Shown here piece by piece: positions 9,850-18,593 of a DNA stretch of 33,421 nt. The first letter of the stretch is position 1. Every line of letters starts with the position of its first letter. The translations under genes and the position numbers were made by a program. Under the pieces are notes generated by a model. It did not search any database. It was not told the origin of the DNA and was given only the letters and a program-made list of their open reading frames with translations. Source of the stretch: Reticulitermes lucifugus (lineage: Eukaryota > Arthropoda > Insecta > Blattodea > Rhinotermitidae); assembly GCA_026260175.1 (NCBI GenBank), contig JAKCWW010000091.1, positions 62,595-96,015 on the forward strand, written 5' to 3'.

Positions 9850-10050
9850 AGGCTTATAGAGTCGAGAGTATAAAAAGCAGCGAATAATAAACTCGAAAAA
9901 ATGTCGAAAAAAGCGGTTGTGGCCTAAATTGAGGTACTACCCCGACATATTGATGTAGGAAATGAGGAAAACCACGAAAAGTCTCAGACAAGATAATAGT
10001 TGTCCTGGCTGAGATTCGAAACCGTAACTGCAACGTCGCGTTCATAAAAT
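9850..10050 (-). mobile_element. tRNA-derived SINE, family 2, 5'-truncated
   Basis: On the minus strand a box B-like GGTTTCGAATCTCAGCC (about 10012-10028) is followed by a body containing CTTTTCGTGGTTTTCCTCAT. That body is shared with copies at 11.1 kb (minus) and 20.2 kb (plus). The box A region is absent: upstream sequence is instead the LINE tail at 10040-10200. The 3' limit near 9850 is approximate. Confidence 0.65.
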
Positions 10051-10200
10051 CCAGTCCACAAACTCATATCACGTTTAAACCCTATCATCGTCCTAATTAT
10101 ACGCTGAGGTCCCCCAGTGGTTGCATTCCCTTGAGGTTTCCCGACACACGTTGTGTCTGCCGAAAAAAATGATAACGAACCGCAGAGAGGGACGTGTAAC
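10040..10200 (-). mobile_element. LINE pol C-terminal remnant
   Basis: Minus-strand translation gives ADTTCVGKPQGNATTGGPQR then IIRTMIG, matching V-L-V-G-K-P-E-G-x-R-P-L-G-R-P-R and the following W-E-D-N-I block. In another frame GTGGACTGGATTTT encodes VDWI. The fragment is broken by frameshifts and runs directly into SINE family 2. Confidence 0.65.
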
Positions 10201-10441
10201 ATTGTGGCCCTGAGTAATATGTCGGCACATGAAAGGAGAGACTAAGGAAAAACAGGCCAGAGATAGATACTTGAAGCTGACTTAAACAAGATGAGCAACG
10301 TAGATATGACGGAACACCGTAGCGCGTTCGCGTAATGCTTATACCTCCTCGGCTACCCTAACAGTCTGATATCATTTCACCCGAAGAGAGGGCTTTTATG
10401 GCGATTTAATATCGCCGGCAGCAATAAAACTCACTTAGCTC

Positions 10442-10655
10442 TTCATGGAAAGTGCTCGATATTTTTGCCCGATTTTAACCAAATTCGAACTTTCTCGACA
10501 GATTCTCATAAAAGTCCTCAATATAAAATTTCACGGAAATCCGTCCAGTGGGAGCCGCGCTGCTACAAGCGGACAGACAGACAGACAGGCGGACGGACGG
10601 ACATGACGAAGTTAATAGGCGCTTTTCGAGACTATGCGAACGCCCCTTAAAAGGA
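10442..10655 (+). repeat. GGAC/ACAG microsatellite-bearing repeat, copy 1
   Basis: About 210 bp are shared with 17780-17990 in the same orientation. Common blocks include CTTCATG, CGACAGATT, ATCCGTCCAGTGGGAGCCG, a (GGAC)/(ACAG) tract at 10570-10604, then ATGACGAAGTTAATAGGCGC and a TTTCG...GCGAA end. The family is an interspersed element with an internal microsatellite rather than a simple repeat. I do not recognise a coding part, and its class (SINE, MITE or retroelement tail) is unknown. Confidence 0.7.
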
Positions 10656-11079
10656 TGGCGAATCGTTAATGGAATTCTAAGACTCATCACCGCATTCGCA
10701 AAATCGAAATTTATACGTGAGAAGCAAATGAGATTTTAGAACATCAAATATTAAGTGGTGCTGGGCATGACAGAAAATGCCGACAGTCTACCAATCTTGT
10801 GACTATTTAATGACAAGTTGCCAACTAGAGCGGTTGTGTACATCTACCACTGAATGAAAAACTGAATGGTAAAATTGGAAGGATACACAAGGAATACACC
10901 GTGATTTATTTGAAGGTTGTATAATAACTGCAGTTCGTGTTGAGGTTATTTAATAACGCTGTTTCAGCTGCACAGGTTACGCACACGCAACATACAAGAT
11001 GATGCACAATCTGGCCGATAGAGGCCCAGTAGAACAGAAAGGCTCAGACATAGCAGGTAGTAATTTTGAAAGTACTCGA
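10656..11079. other. No recognised feature
   Basis: About 420 bp of unremarkable sequence with no signature seen. Confidence 0.5.
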
Positions 11080-11265
11080 ATGGGGTCTCTCTGGAATAAA
11101 ATTCTGTTACTTCTACGTACAATAAACCGCTCTGAACATTAACTTTGAGGGAATGAGAAAAACCACGATAAACCTCGACCATACAAATTTCTGTCCAAGC
11201 CAAGATCTCAACCAGTCGTCTGTATAACGCCGTATAAGTGGGACTCCTTCCCGCTAAACTAACTT
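11080..11265 (-). mobile_element. tRNA-derived SINE, family 2, with box A and B
   Basis: On the minus strand, box A-like AGTTTAGCGGGAAGG lies near 11245-11258 and box B-like GGTTGAGATCTTGGC near 11199-11213. These are followed by GAGGTTTATCGTGGTTTTTC and CTCATTCCCTCAAAG, matching the 9.9 and 20.2 kb copies. This copy preserves the tRNA-like head best within the family. Confidence 0.7.
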
Positions 11266-11874
11266 TGTTAAGTTGGTATTTCAAGACTTTGATTAACAGA
11301 GGATATCAGGTTGTGGAATAGCACGGTAATTGTAACTTGGTTATGCCAGAATTAACTACACATCGCCCCCAACACAGACATCATTAAAACATTTTATTTC
11401 AAGTTTGGACAAATATAAGCTCATTTTACAGACTTACTTTACAGCCACTTAGAATGGAATCATTGCTCTGTTACTACAGAATTTATATTTGGACTGAAGA
11501 AATTTATGTTCCTAGCGTTCTATAACGAGAAATATCTCTAGCTACAGGAACGAATTAAATTGCACCTGAAAACGAACAATTCCACTAAAACTGAAGCCAC
11601 TAACTTGGAATAGGAGCTGGGCTGGTTTAAGGCTATCGCAATGTTTGAGACTACATGGAGCCCCGAAGAGTCTGTTTGTATTCCATACTTTGTGTCAAAC
11701 ATATTGTATACGTACGCTCTATCTGCTCTGTTAACGAGCACGCGTACGCAGGGTCCCAAAATTTATTCTAGCATTGGACCCACAAAAGCCTTACACCGGC
11801 CCTAAATGTTTTCCTAACTTACAAAGTAACTGACTAGCCACAGAGCACAGCCCTCGTCCATTCAGTACAGTCTA
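11266..11874. other. No recognised feature
   Basis: About 600 bp with no element signature. Confidence 0.5.
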
Positions 11875-12185
11875 TTAGCTAAAGCTATCCCTTTAAAGGC
11901 CTGGACAGGGCCTTAGGGTTACAGGAAGTTGAGGCTTCCAGAATTTCTAGCAATCGGCACATGAAGGTGGTAAGGCTGCCAGCCCTATACACCGGCCGCC
12001 TTTACTCCCAGGAGATATCCCTGGTACTCATTTCTGTTAAAGGCTGAGTCGACCCCAGGGCCATAGGGCGGCCCGAAGTATTTAAGTTAATGAAAAATCT
12101 CAATGACCCCATTGGGAATTGAACCCGCGACCTTCCGGCTTGTAGCGTACAGTCTACTGCTGTATATAACAATACTGGTTATCAG
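11875..12185 (-). mobile_element. tRNA-derived SINE, widespread insect type
   Basis: On the minus strand the box B-like GCGGGTTCAATTCCCAATGG is at about 12110-12129, and the box A region lies toward 12180. The body reads GGGGTCATTGAGATTTTTCA, then CTATGGCCCTGGGGTCGAC, AGTACCAGGGATATCTCCTG, GTAAAGGCGGCCGG and GGGCTGGCAGCC. It ends GGGATAGCTTTAGC at about 11880. I recognise this layout as a common SINE type in polyneopteran insects (from memory). A near full-length copy; no target-site duplication identified. Confidence 0.85.
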
Positions 12186-13094
12186 GTGGACTTTCCCCAT
12201 AGTCATTTGCAATGCTGCATACAGGAACGGGAACAAACGAACGAAAAAATAAGCAGTCAAACAAACAAACAAACAAAGAGTTTAACTAAATGAAATTCAT
12301 AAACCCAAGGGACAGGTTTGACGGAAGCATCTACAGTATTAAAGAAGGTCTTTGTGAGTTCTGGTTGGACCTTCCTGTCTCTCACTCACTCTACATTATG
12401 AGCGGCAGTCTCTCGCAAATGATCGCCTCACAGACTGCACACTGCCGCCAGGGAGTAACAGCAGTTGGGTGGGCGAACCTCCTGTTATCCGAAGCTACTA
12501 ATTATCCGCCGATCCCCTCTGCGTGGAGGTACGTTAGTTACTAGCAACCCGATGATTAAACATGATTGATGAATCAAATGTTTCAAATTTCAAGCGCAGA
12601 TACTTTGAAAAAGTTTTGCTTCATATGGCCTTATAATTTGATACATTTCACATATGATCCAGCCGTTCAAGACTGTTCAACAAACGCACAGTGATGCTTC
12701 GTATGTAGGGCCAGATTTATTTCCACCCGAAACGACGTCAGTGCCAATCTCATGAAAAACACGAAAAAGGAATAGATGCACGACTTCTAACAGGTTTACT
12801 GGTTAGCGATAATTATTTGTCAGCAGGGGCACCGGAGCGTACCAGCTGAAAAAAGTGTTGTCTATAACTGTCACTTGTGGTTCTATAGCACAGAAATTAA
12901 ACCTCGCTCCTTTGCTTTCTCCTTTATTAGTTTACAAGGACAGATATCTTCATATTACCATCACATCCGTATGTTTCGTACTCTTTAATAACATGTGGCA
13001 TAACCGACGGATTCCGATGGCCTCTTTAAGGATATACCGAAACTAGCTTGGCGGATAGATGGAGCAACGTAAACTTTGCAGGATGACTATTAGG
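12186..13094. other. No recognised feature apart from a CAAA repeat
   Basis: Contains a (CAAA)n tract at 12259-12277. Otherwise no signature is seen; the 84-codon plus-strand frame at 12290-12544 has no recognisable homology. Confidence 0.5.
12259..12277 (+). repeat. (CAAA)n microsatellite
   Basis: Four to five perfect CAAA units, possibly the decayed tail of a retroelement. Confidence 0.85.
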
Positions 13095-13170
13095 CCCTAC
13101 CTGGCCGAAATTCGAATCGCGCACCTCCCAAATACAGGACTGGAGCGTTAGCGATACACGAAACCTTGGG
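13095..13170 (-). mobile_element. tRNA-derived SINE head, fragment
   Basis: On the minus strand, GTATCGCTAACGCTCCAGTC is a box A-side region and GCGCGATTCGAATTTCGGCC (13105-13124) is a clear box B. Their spacing is tRNA-like. I could not match the body to other copies, so the family is unassigned. Confidence 0.5.
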
Positions 13171-14610
13171 TGAGAATACTGAAGGCTGTGACAGCCGTTG
13201 GGGAGAATAGATGATGGTCGGCGCCATTATTGTTTTATGTAAGTGGTGTGACACGCAGTGTTGACAGGCTAGAAAACCTTCTTACAAGTAACAGGACGAA
13301 TTATTATCATCATCATCCACATTCCTTACTTACTTGACAGCAGTTTAGCTGGTTCTCGGAAGAGTACAGGTCTCACGGACTGAGCACTTCTTATTCACTT
13401 TGGTACCAAGAACTGACTACAGAGTGTGTATAAAGTATTACTACTTTCGGCATTAGAATATATACAGAACAGGGCGGAGACTAAGCAGTTTCAAACGTTC
13501 GTGTAATTTGTTTGGAATACTACCTGTTGTGGATAGTACTAATGGTATTATATAGGCCGTTGTCAGTTGCCATATACTTATAAGCTCTTCTTTCAAGTCT
13601 GTATTCTTCTTCTTGCTATTATTATCATTATTATTATCATTATTGTTATTGCAGATAAGACTGTGTTAACATCCCTGGGAGGATTCTCTTTCGACACTTC
13701 GAAGTATTAAACTCATGTCACACCAACCTAAACGATTTCAAAGCCTTTCGAAAACACCGTCAGAAACTGCTGTGCTATGGTACAGAAAGCTTGAAAACCC
13801 ACCGAAAAAGTCAATCACGGCTTTAACTCTTTCTATGATCGAAGTTTTTAGTATGTAATGCTCCATTATGTGTTTTTTAGTTGCACAATAACCCCTTTCC
13901 CTTTATTACTTTATTACTTTTAATTACTGAGAGACGACAAACGATGTTCAGTTCGGTAACACTCCCGAACACTACAAATAATCAATCCAAACGGTTTATG
14001 ATCCAAATAATTAATCACATTTAATATAAAAATGAGAAAAGAAAAAAACACTTAAAAAATTCCTTGCCACATTTCTTACATTTCGCCTCTAATTTCTTTC
14101 TCTCCTTGTTACGCATTAGGTGGCACAAATGAACGCTAAATGTTGAGGGATGACACACGACACACAACATGCATTAGAGAACTGAAAGGAGTTAGTTTGC
14201 ATTCATAACAATGAAAAGATTGAAGGATAATATATTGTAGTTACCACAGCCGTTATCATGCACAGAGACTGAGCCACTTTCACTCAGTGTAATGTCACAC
14301 ATGCATGAACTATGTCCGACCTCGTTTTAAAATAGGACCTTCTTACATTTTCAACTTCAAAGCAACATGCCTGCCATGACGGCATATAATAAAGTCCGCG
14401 ATAAATAAATCATGTTGTAATGTTAACTTCTTCAAAGGTCGCGAAAGTAATAAAAGTGGCATACGGTATACCGATAACGATAAAATACAATTTGAGGTAC
14501 AGTATACTAGCCATGCATTTATGTCGGTGACGGTATTACGTAGCGCCTCTATAGGAGTTGGCAATTGCTTGGTTTTCGTTCTCAGACAGAGAGAGAGATT
14601 TTAGTGTCGT
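13171..14610. other. No recognised feature apart from ATT-rich microsatellite
   Basis: A degenerate (ATT)/(ATC) tract lies at 13617-13650. The rest, including a TTTATTACT-rich patch near 13900, gives no gene or element signature. Confidence 0.5.
13617..13650 (+). repeat. Degenerate (ATT)n microsatellite
   Basis: ATTATTATC-type imperfect trinucleotide repeat. Confidence 0.85.
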
Positions 14611-14864
14611 AGTGTTATTGTGTCGCCGATCCCAGTGGCCGTGCGGTCTAAGGCGTGGGTCTTCGGCCGCTCGCTTACTGGGANNNNNNNNNNNNNNNNN
14701 NNNNNNNNNNNNNNNNNNNNNNNNNNNNNNNNNNNNNNNNNNNNNNNNNNNNNNNNNNNNNNNNNNNNNNNNNNNNNNNNNNNNNNNNNCCTCGACGAAA
14801 CGAGGAGGCCCAGGCCCTTATAGGGCTGTCGAGCCATAGGGGGAAAAAAAAGTGTTATTGTGTC
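14611..14864 (+). mobile_element. tRNA-derived SINE with 14-bp target-site duplication, interrupted by assembly gap
   Basis: AGTGTTATTGTGTC occurs at 14611-14624 and again at 14851-14864, exactly bracketing the element. The 5' part reads GATCCCAGTGGCCGTGCGGT then CTAAGGCGTGGGTCTTCGG, a box A-like head. After the gap the body ends GGGCTGTCGAGCCATAGG and a poly-A run of eight. The perfect duplication indicates a relatively recent insertion by LINE machinery. The box B region lies within the Ns. Confidence 0.9.
14684..14789. other. Assembly gap (106 N)
   Basis: Unresolved sequence wholly inside the SINE. Open frames that span it are not meaningful. Confidence 0.99.
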
Positions 14865-15261
14865 AGAATTATGTAGGACACACTGTTTGATGAATATGTA
14901 AGACTCACAAGATATTTGGAGAATTGGCTCTACTCCTGTTACCAGGTGACGGGCAGTCATTACACAGACAGACACGATAAGTCGTGTGTCTATGGTATAC
15001 GGTCAGCAATGGTCAACGCCGAAAATAATATCAGTATGTTTAGTCTAACTCAGTCACAGAACTTCATAAAATCGCGTGATATTGTCTTATGTGTACAAAA
15101 TGCGTAATCACAATAATTCAATTCAATTCTGGTTTATTAATGTGCCGAATCAACAGCCAGATGGCCAATTACAGAAACAGCACAACATACAAACACAAAT
15201 AACAACGGACAAGGAACAGGACAAAATAAACAAACACAACAAAACAAATAAATGAGCAAAC

Positions 15262-15294
<33 letters not shown>
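15262..15294 (+). repeat. (ATA)n microsatellite
   Basis: About eleven perfect AAT/ATA units. Confidence 0.95.
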
Positions 15295-15301
15295 TGTTCT
15301 A

Positions 15302-15474
15302 TATTAATGCCAACCAATTACGCAAATATTTATAAATAACTATTCGTTACATCGTAATACTTCTACAGGTTTCGGCCCATGACGGCCATACTGACGGGTC
15401 GAAACATGCAGCAGAAGTATTACGAAACAACAAACAGTTCAAATAAATATCAGTGCAATTAGTTGGTATTAATA
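15302..15474 (+). mobile_element. Class-A fold-back element with degenerate hammerhead-like centre
   Basis: The outer ends TATTAATGCCAACCAATTAC and GCAATTAGTTGGTATTAATA pair and match the end motif of the 2.6 and 32.3 kb palindromes. The inner arms CGTAATACTTCT and AGAAGTATTACG (15353-15364, 15412-15423) are perfect. The centre carries hammerhead-like strings on both strands. On the minus strand: CAGTATGGCC, loop, GGCCGAAACCTGTAG, i.e. stem II GGCC/GGCC, GAAA, very short stem III, TA before stem I GAAGTATT. On the plus strand: GACGGGTCGAAACATG. The CTGANGA box is mutated in both, so activity is unlikely. Confidence 0.75.
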
Positions 15475-15512
15475 TTGTACAGTTAATCAACTGCACGGAA
15501 CATGTATAGCAT

Positions 15513-15537
15513 GAACAACAACAACAACAACAACAAT
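15513..15537 (+). repeat. (AAC)n microsatellite
   Basis: About eight AAC units within the AC-rich tract. Confidence 0.9.
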
Positions 15538-15715
15538 ACAAGTATTTATTTGCAGACTGAACACCCTAATGACCGATCAAAAAGGTGACACACGTATGGT
15601 ACAAAGAGACAACAAACGGTACCAAGACAAAAGAAGTCATCAAGACAAATCAAGAAGACACAATTACAATAAAATACACAAGTAAAATCAAATCTAACAA
15701 TAAAAGGAAGAAAAT

Positions 15716-16699
15716 GGACTATGTTTAATGTTGGGGATTTTTACTGTCTTCCTTCTTCAGAGAAAAATGAGTACCCCTGGCCAACATCATACCGACTAAG
15801 AACCTCCTTAATACCAAATTTAATCTAATTTATTCGATAGCTTCGGAGAAGAAACAAGCTGCCGGACAGGCATCGTCTATTTTGCGTTGGTCTGTGAACT
15901 CATGCAAAGAATGCATAAAATTCATAAACCAGACACACACCATGCTGTGGAATTAAAAGAGTTTCGTTAACAGTTATTCCAGCATTTAGACTGTGTGCTA
16001 TATTCCACTCTCGCAGGTAATCATAATCTTTTGCAATCTACTAAAAAAATAGGCACAGAATTTTATAGCAGTTTGTTTTCTCGGCGCGCTGTAACACTTT
16101 ACAGTCTCTCGTCTCATCGTCACGAAACTTTTGCCATTTCTCCTACGAAGCTCAAGAAAAACTATAGGATGGAGGTTGATATTGAAGATGCTGTGTAATA
16201 AAAAGAAGCAACCATTATAAAAATAACACAGAACAATTTATATAAAAATAATTAAACTTGATCAAAAAATAATAAGAAGTTAATCAGAAATTCCGAAGTA
16301 CAGTAATTACAGTCTGTCAAGGAATTACACAAAAGCTTAATCTGATTGCTGTTTTGATATCTCGGCTTCAGAATATTAATATTGTTTTTCCTCTTCTCTA
16401 CGACATGTTGTTAACATCGTCGACTATTGCATAAAACGTAAAAAGTTCTTCCATTTCGGAACAGCAATAAGCACCATCACCACCCTCGAAGTTCTGCCAT
16501 TTGTTCCAACATATCTCTACCGTCCGCTTCAAGACTATATTCACCCCGATCTGTCACCACTCGTCTGTATTTAAGTATGTAAAAAGACAGAAGACCTTCC
16601 TCTACAGCAGCAGCGTGTTCTTCACCGCTACATTAACCTTCCAAAGCCCAGTTATAGCTGTGCGTACTTCAAGTGATGGTACCCTTTTGGGTTTCTGCA
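15716..16699. other. No recognised feature
   Basis: AT-rich sequence with no element ends recognised. Confidence 0.5.
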
Positions 16700-16858
16700 A
16701 CACGTAGAGGTTAAATGTTCCAAAGTTTCGGAAGAAAGTACTACCTCCGTCTTCAGGATGACAATCTGTTTCAGGTGGATAATGAGGTAGCTGGGAAGAA
16801 GGGCTGTGTCGGTTATATGGTTACGCTGGAGGAAGTTTTGGCCAAATACACTAGTCAC
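16700..16858 (-). mobile_element. Fragment with hammerhead-like core
   Basis: On the minus strand, TCATCCTGAAGA is followed by CGGAGG, a loop TAGTACTTTCT, TCC and GAAACTTTGG (16758 down to about 16718). The box CTGAAGA and GAAAC are intact; stem II is short (GGA/TCC). The 3' flank (CAGAAACCCAAAAGGGTACC) resembles a repeat I have seen near such cores in insects, from memory. Convincing long arms are not found, and stem I pairing is poor. Confidence 0.45.
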
Positions 16859-17179
16859 TAGCTAATAGTCACTCAGATCGGCAAACGTTCCTCGCCTTTT
16901 GAGGCACGAGAAGCTTCAGTACCACGTTTGTCAGGGCCCGCCACTCGCTACTGTCCTGTGCCACACAAACCAAGACAACACACCCATATTTAATCGTTTA
17001 ACATCCACTGTAAGTTTACTTTCATAATTATGCTAACAAAATGTAAGTAAAAATGGGATTTACTCTCTGCAGTGTAGCACGTGTAATGCATTTTGCTTCG
17101 TAAAAATGGACACGTGTGCGGAATACATTTTTTTTATTTAAAGGCGCTATCAGTAGCTCGAATTACATAGCATCAAATG
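16859..17179. other. No recognised feature
   Basis: About 320 bp with no signature. Confidence 0.5.
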
Positions 17180-17420
17180 ATACAATGACTGATTATGAAT
17201 GGTAAAATGGAACGGATGTGGAAGGCTACGGTCGTGGCCTACCTCAAGGAACGTTTACATCATTCGCCTGGAAGAGCCGAGCAAGCAATGAAAAATGTCA
17301 GGATAATCGGTGCCCGGCCAAGATTCGAACAGGACACCCCTTTACATGGCATAAACAAGCATTACGTCCAGCCGGGTATGCAGAATTGCGAAGAAAAAGG
17401 AGCACATTTGAAAAATATGC
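17180..17420 (-). mobile_element. Probable tRNA-derived SINE
   Basis: On the minus strand GTCCTGTTCGAATCTTGGCC (about 17316-17335) is a good box B, preceded by GCATACCCGGCTGGACG in a box A-like position. The body toward 17180 includes TTGAGGTAGGCCACGACCGT, TTCCACATCCG and TTCCATTTTACCAT. It is related in box B to family 2 but the body differs. Boundaries are approximate. Confidence 0.55.
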
Positions 17421-17779
17421 AGCAGCAGACCTAGATTCTGAACTCTTGTTTTAAAATATGAGAACAAGACACGCAATCTAGTACAATGTAACATTCAGCC
17501 TCGTTCGCGTAACCACTGTTGTTGTGGAAAAGCAGCAAGTATTACATATTCTGAGTGTGTGTCTGTAGCCTTCCAGCATGTAACGCGCATGCGCCGTATT
17601 ATATTGTCACCTGTGGCCTGTCTGGATCTAGCATATTTTTCCACATTCTCATAAACGGCACGATTTTCGGATAAAAGTTGGTGAATATAAAACCGGTGTC
17701 TCGATTTTCTCTAACCCTTTTGTCTGAAAAATTTCATTCCAAGACGAATTCAGCGAGATATTATCACAAATGTACATAG
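17421..17779. other. No recognised feature
   Basis: About 360 bp with no signature that I can assign. It directly precedes the microsatellite-bearing repeat and might include its unaligned 5' part. Confidence 0.4.
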
Positions 17780-17990
17780 GCCTTCATGTAAAGTACCTGT
17801 CATGCATGCCAGATTTAATGAAACTTGAATTTTCTAGACAGATTTTCGCAAAATACATAAATATCAAATTTCATTGAAAATTCGTCCAGTGGGAGCCGAG
17901 TTGTTGCATGCGGACGGACGGACGGTCAGACAGACAGCCAGACGGATATGATGAAGCTAACAGTCGCCTTTCGCAATTTTGCGAAAGCGC
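17780..17990 (+). repeat. GGAC/ACAG microsatellite-bearing repeat, copy 2
   Basis: Partner of 10442-10655: CTTCATGTAAAGTACC, TAGACAGATTTTCGCAAAA, TTCGTCCAGTGGGAGCCGAG, a GGAC/CAGA tract at 17911-17944, then ATGATGAAGCTAACAGTCGC. It ends in a hairpin, CTTTCGCA-ATTT-TGCGAAAG (about 17968-17987), better preserved here than in copy 1. Confidence 0.7.
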
Positions 17991-18508
17991 ATAAAAACAC
18001 TCGTAACCTCCTGGACTCGCGGTACACGGGCACTGTGGACCCAGCTACGAATCCTACGTGTACATTTCACTGCACTACGACGACACGCGCCCTGTAACAA
18101 TTACAACAAATCGAGTTGCCAACTTCAGACTATGACCGAATCTCCTGTAATCACTAACTACATGACAGTCTGTGTATTTCTACTTGTTTCCTCTGATACG
18201 TCACAGCTGCTTTAGTGCATTAGTGACACATACGCTACACACACACACACACACGAACTAACTTTAATTTTCAGACATCAATTGGCCGTTGGGTCTCGGT
18301 ACAAGACAGACATCCACTTCGGAGCACACTGGTTCCGTTTAAATACTACTTTATTCTACCTCTACCAGCAGTGTGATAATTAGCTCAATCAATCCGGCAC
18401 ACTTATTAGGAGAATTACATCTTTTAAGATACATTCAGCTATTCCCCACACAGGCCTTACTTCTTGGCGTTCAAAACTGTTCTTATATAAGGAACAATTT
18501 TTTATTTA
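17991..18508. other. No recognised feature apart from a CA repeat
   Basis: A (CA)n tract lies at 18238-18254. Nothing else recognised. Confidence 0.5.
18238..18254 (+). repeat. (CA)n microsatellite
   Basis: Eight CA units. Confidence 0.9.
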
Positions 18509-18561
18509 TTTTTGGCTCCTACGCGATATGTACAATGTACATATCGCGTAGGAGCCAAAAA
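18509..18561. repeat. Perfect 26-bp palindrome with one-base centre
   Basis: Arms 18509-18534 and 18536-18561 are exact reverse complements, including TGGCTCCTACGCGATATGT, around a single A. Imperfect pairing extends outward in A/T runs (TTTATTT / AAATAAA). As RNA or single-stranded DNA it would form a long hairpin with almost no loop. Confidence 0.95.
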
Positions 18562-18570
18562 AGAAATAAA

Positions 18571-18593
18571 CCAGATGTACAATGTACATCTGG
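18571..18593. repeat. Second palindrome sharing the same centre
   Basis: CCAGATGTACA-A-TGTACATCTGG, perfect 11-nt arms. Its central 15 nt (ATGTACAATGTACAT) are identical to the centre of the palindrome 9 bp upstream. Confidence 0.95.

Larger units (their letters stand above)
15121..15715 (+). other. AC-rich, T-poor tract interrupted by a palindrome
   Basis: From TTCTGGTTTATTAATGTGCC the plus strand becomes strongly A/C-rich (ACAAACACAAATAACAAC and similar) to about 15260. It resumes at about 15500-15715 with the same bias, including AAC and AAT microsatellites. The class-A fold-back element at 15302-15474 lies between. It may be one low-complexity or retroelement-tail tract into which the palindrome inserted. 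I cannot assign a family. Confidence 0.5.

Noticed and set aside
12111-12129. tRNA-like internal promoter as a functional tRNA gene
   Set aside because: Only the box A and B region is tRNA-like; there is no cloverleaf and a SINE body follows. The same applies at 3.6, 8.8, 31.2, 31.7 and 33.1 kb.
14558-14975. Open frames on both strands around 14.6-15.0 kb
   Set aside because: All pass through the 106-N gap and the SINE, so they carry no coding information.
15262-15294. Repetitive A/T stretch as an array or CRISPR-like repeat
   Set aside because: A simple trinucleotide microsatellite without spacers. No CRISPR-type repeats occur in the window.
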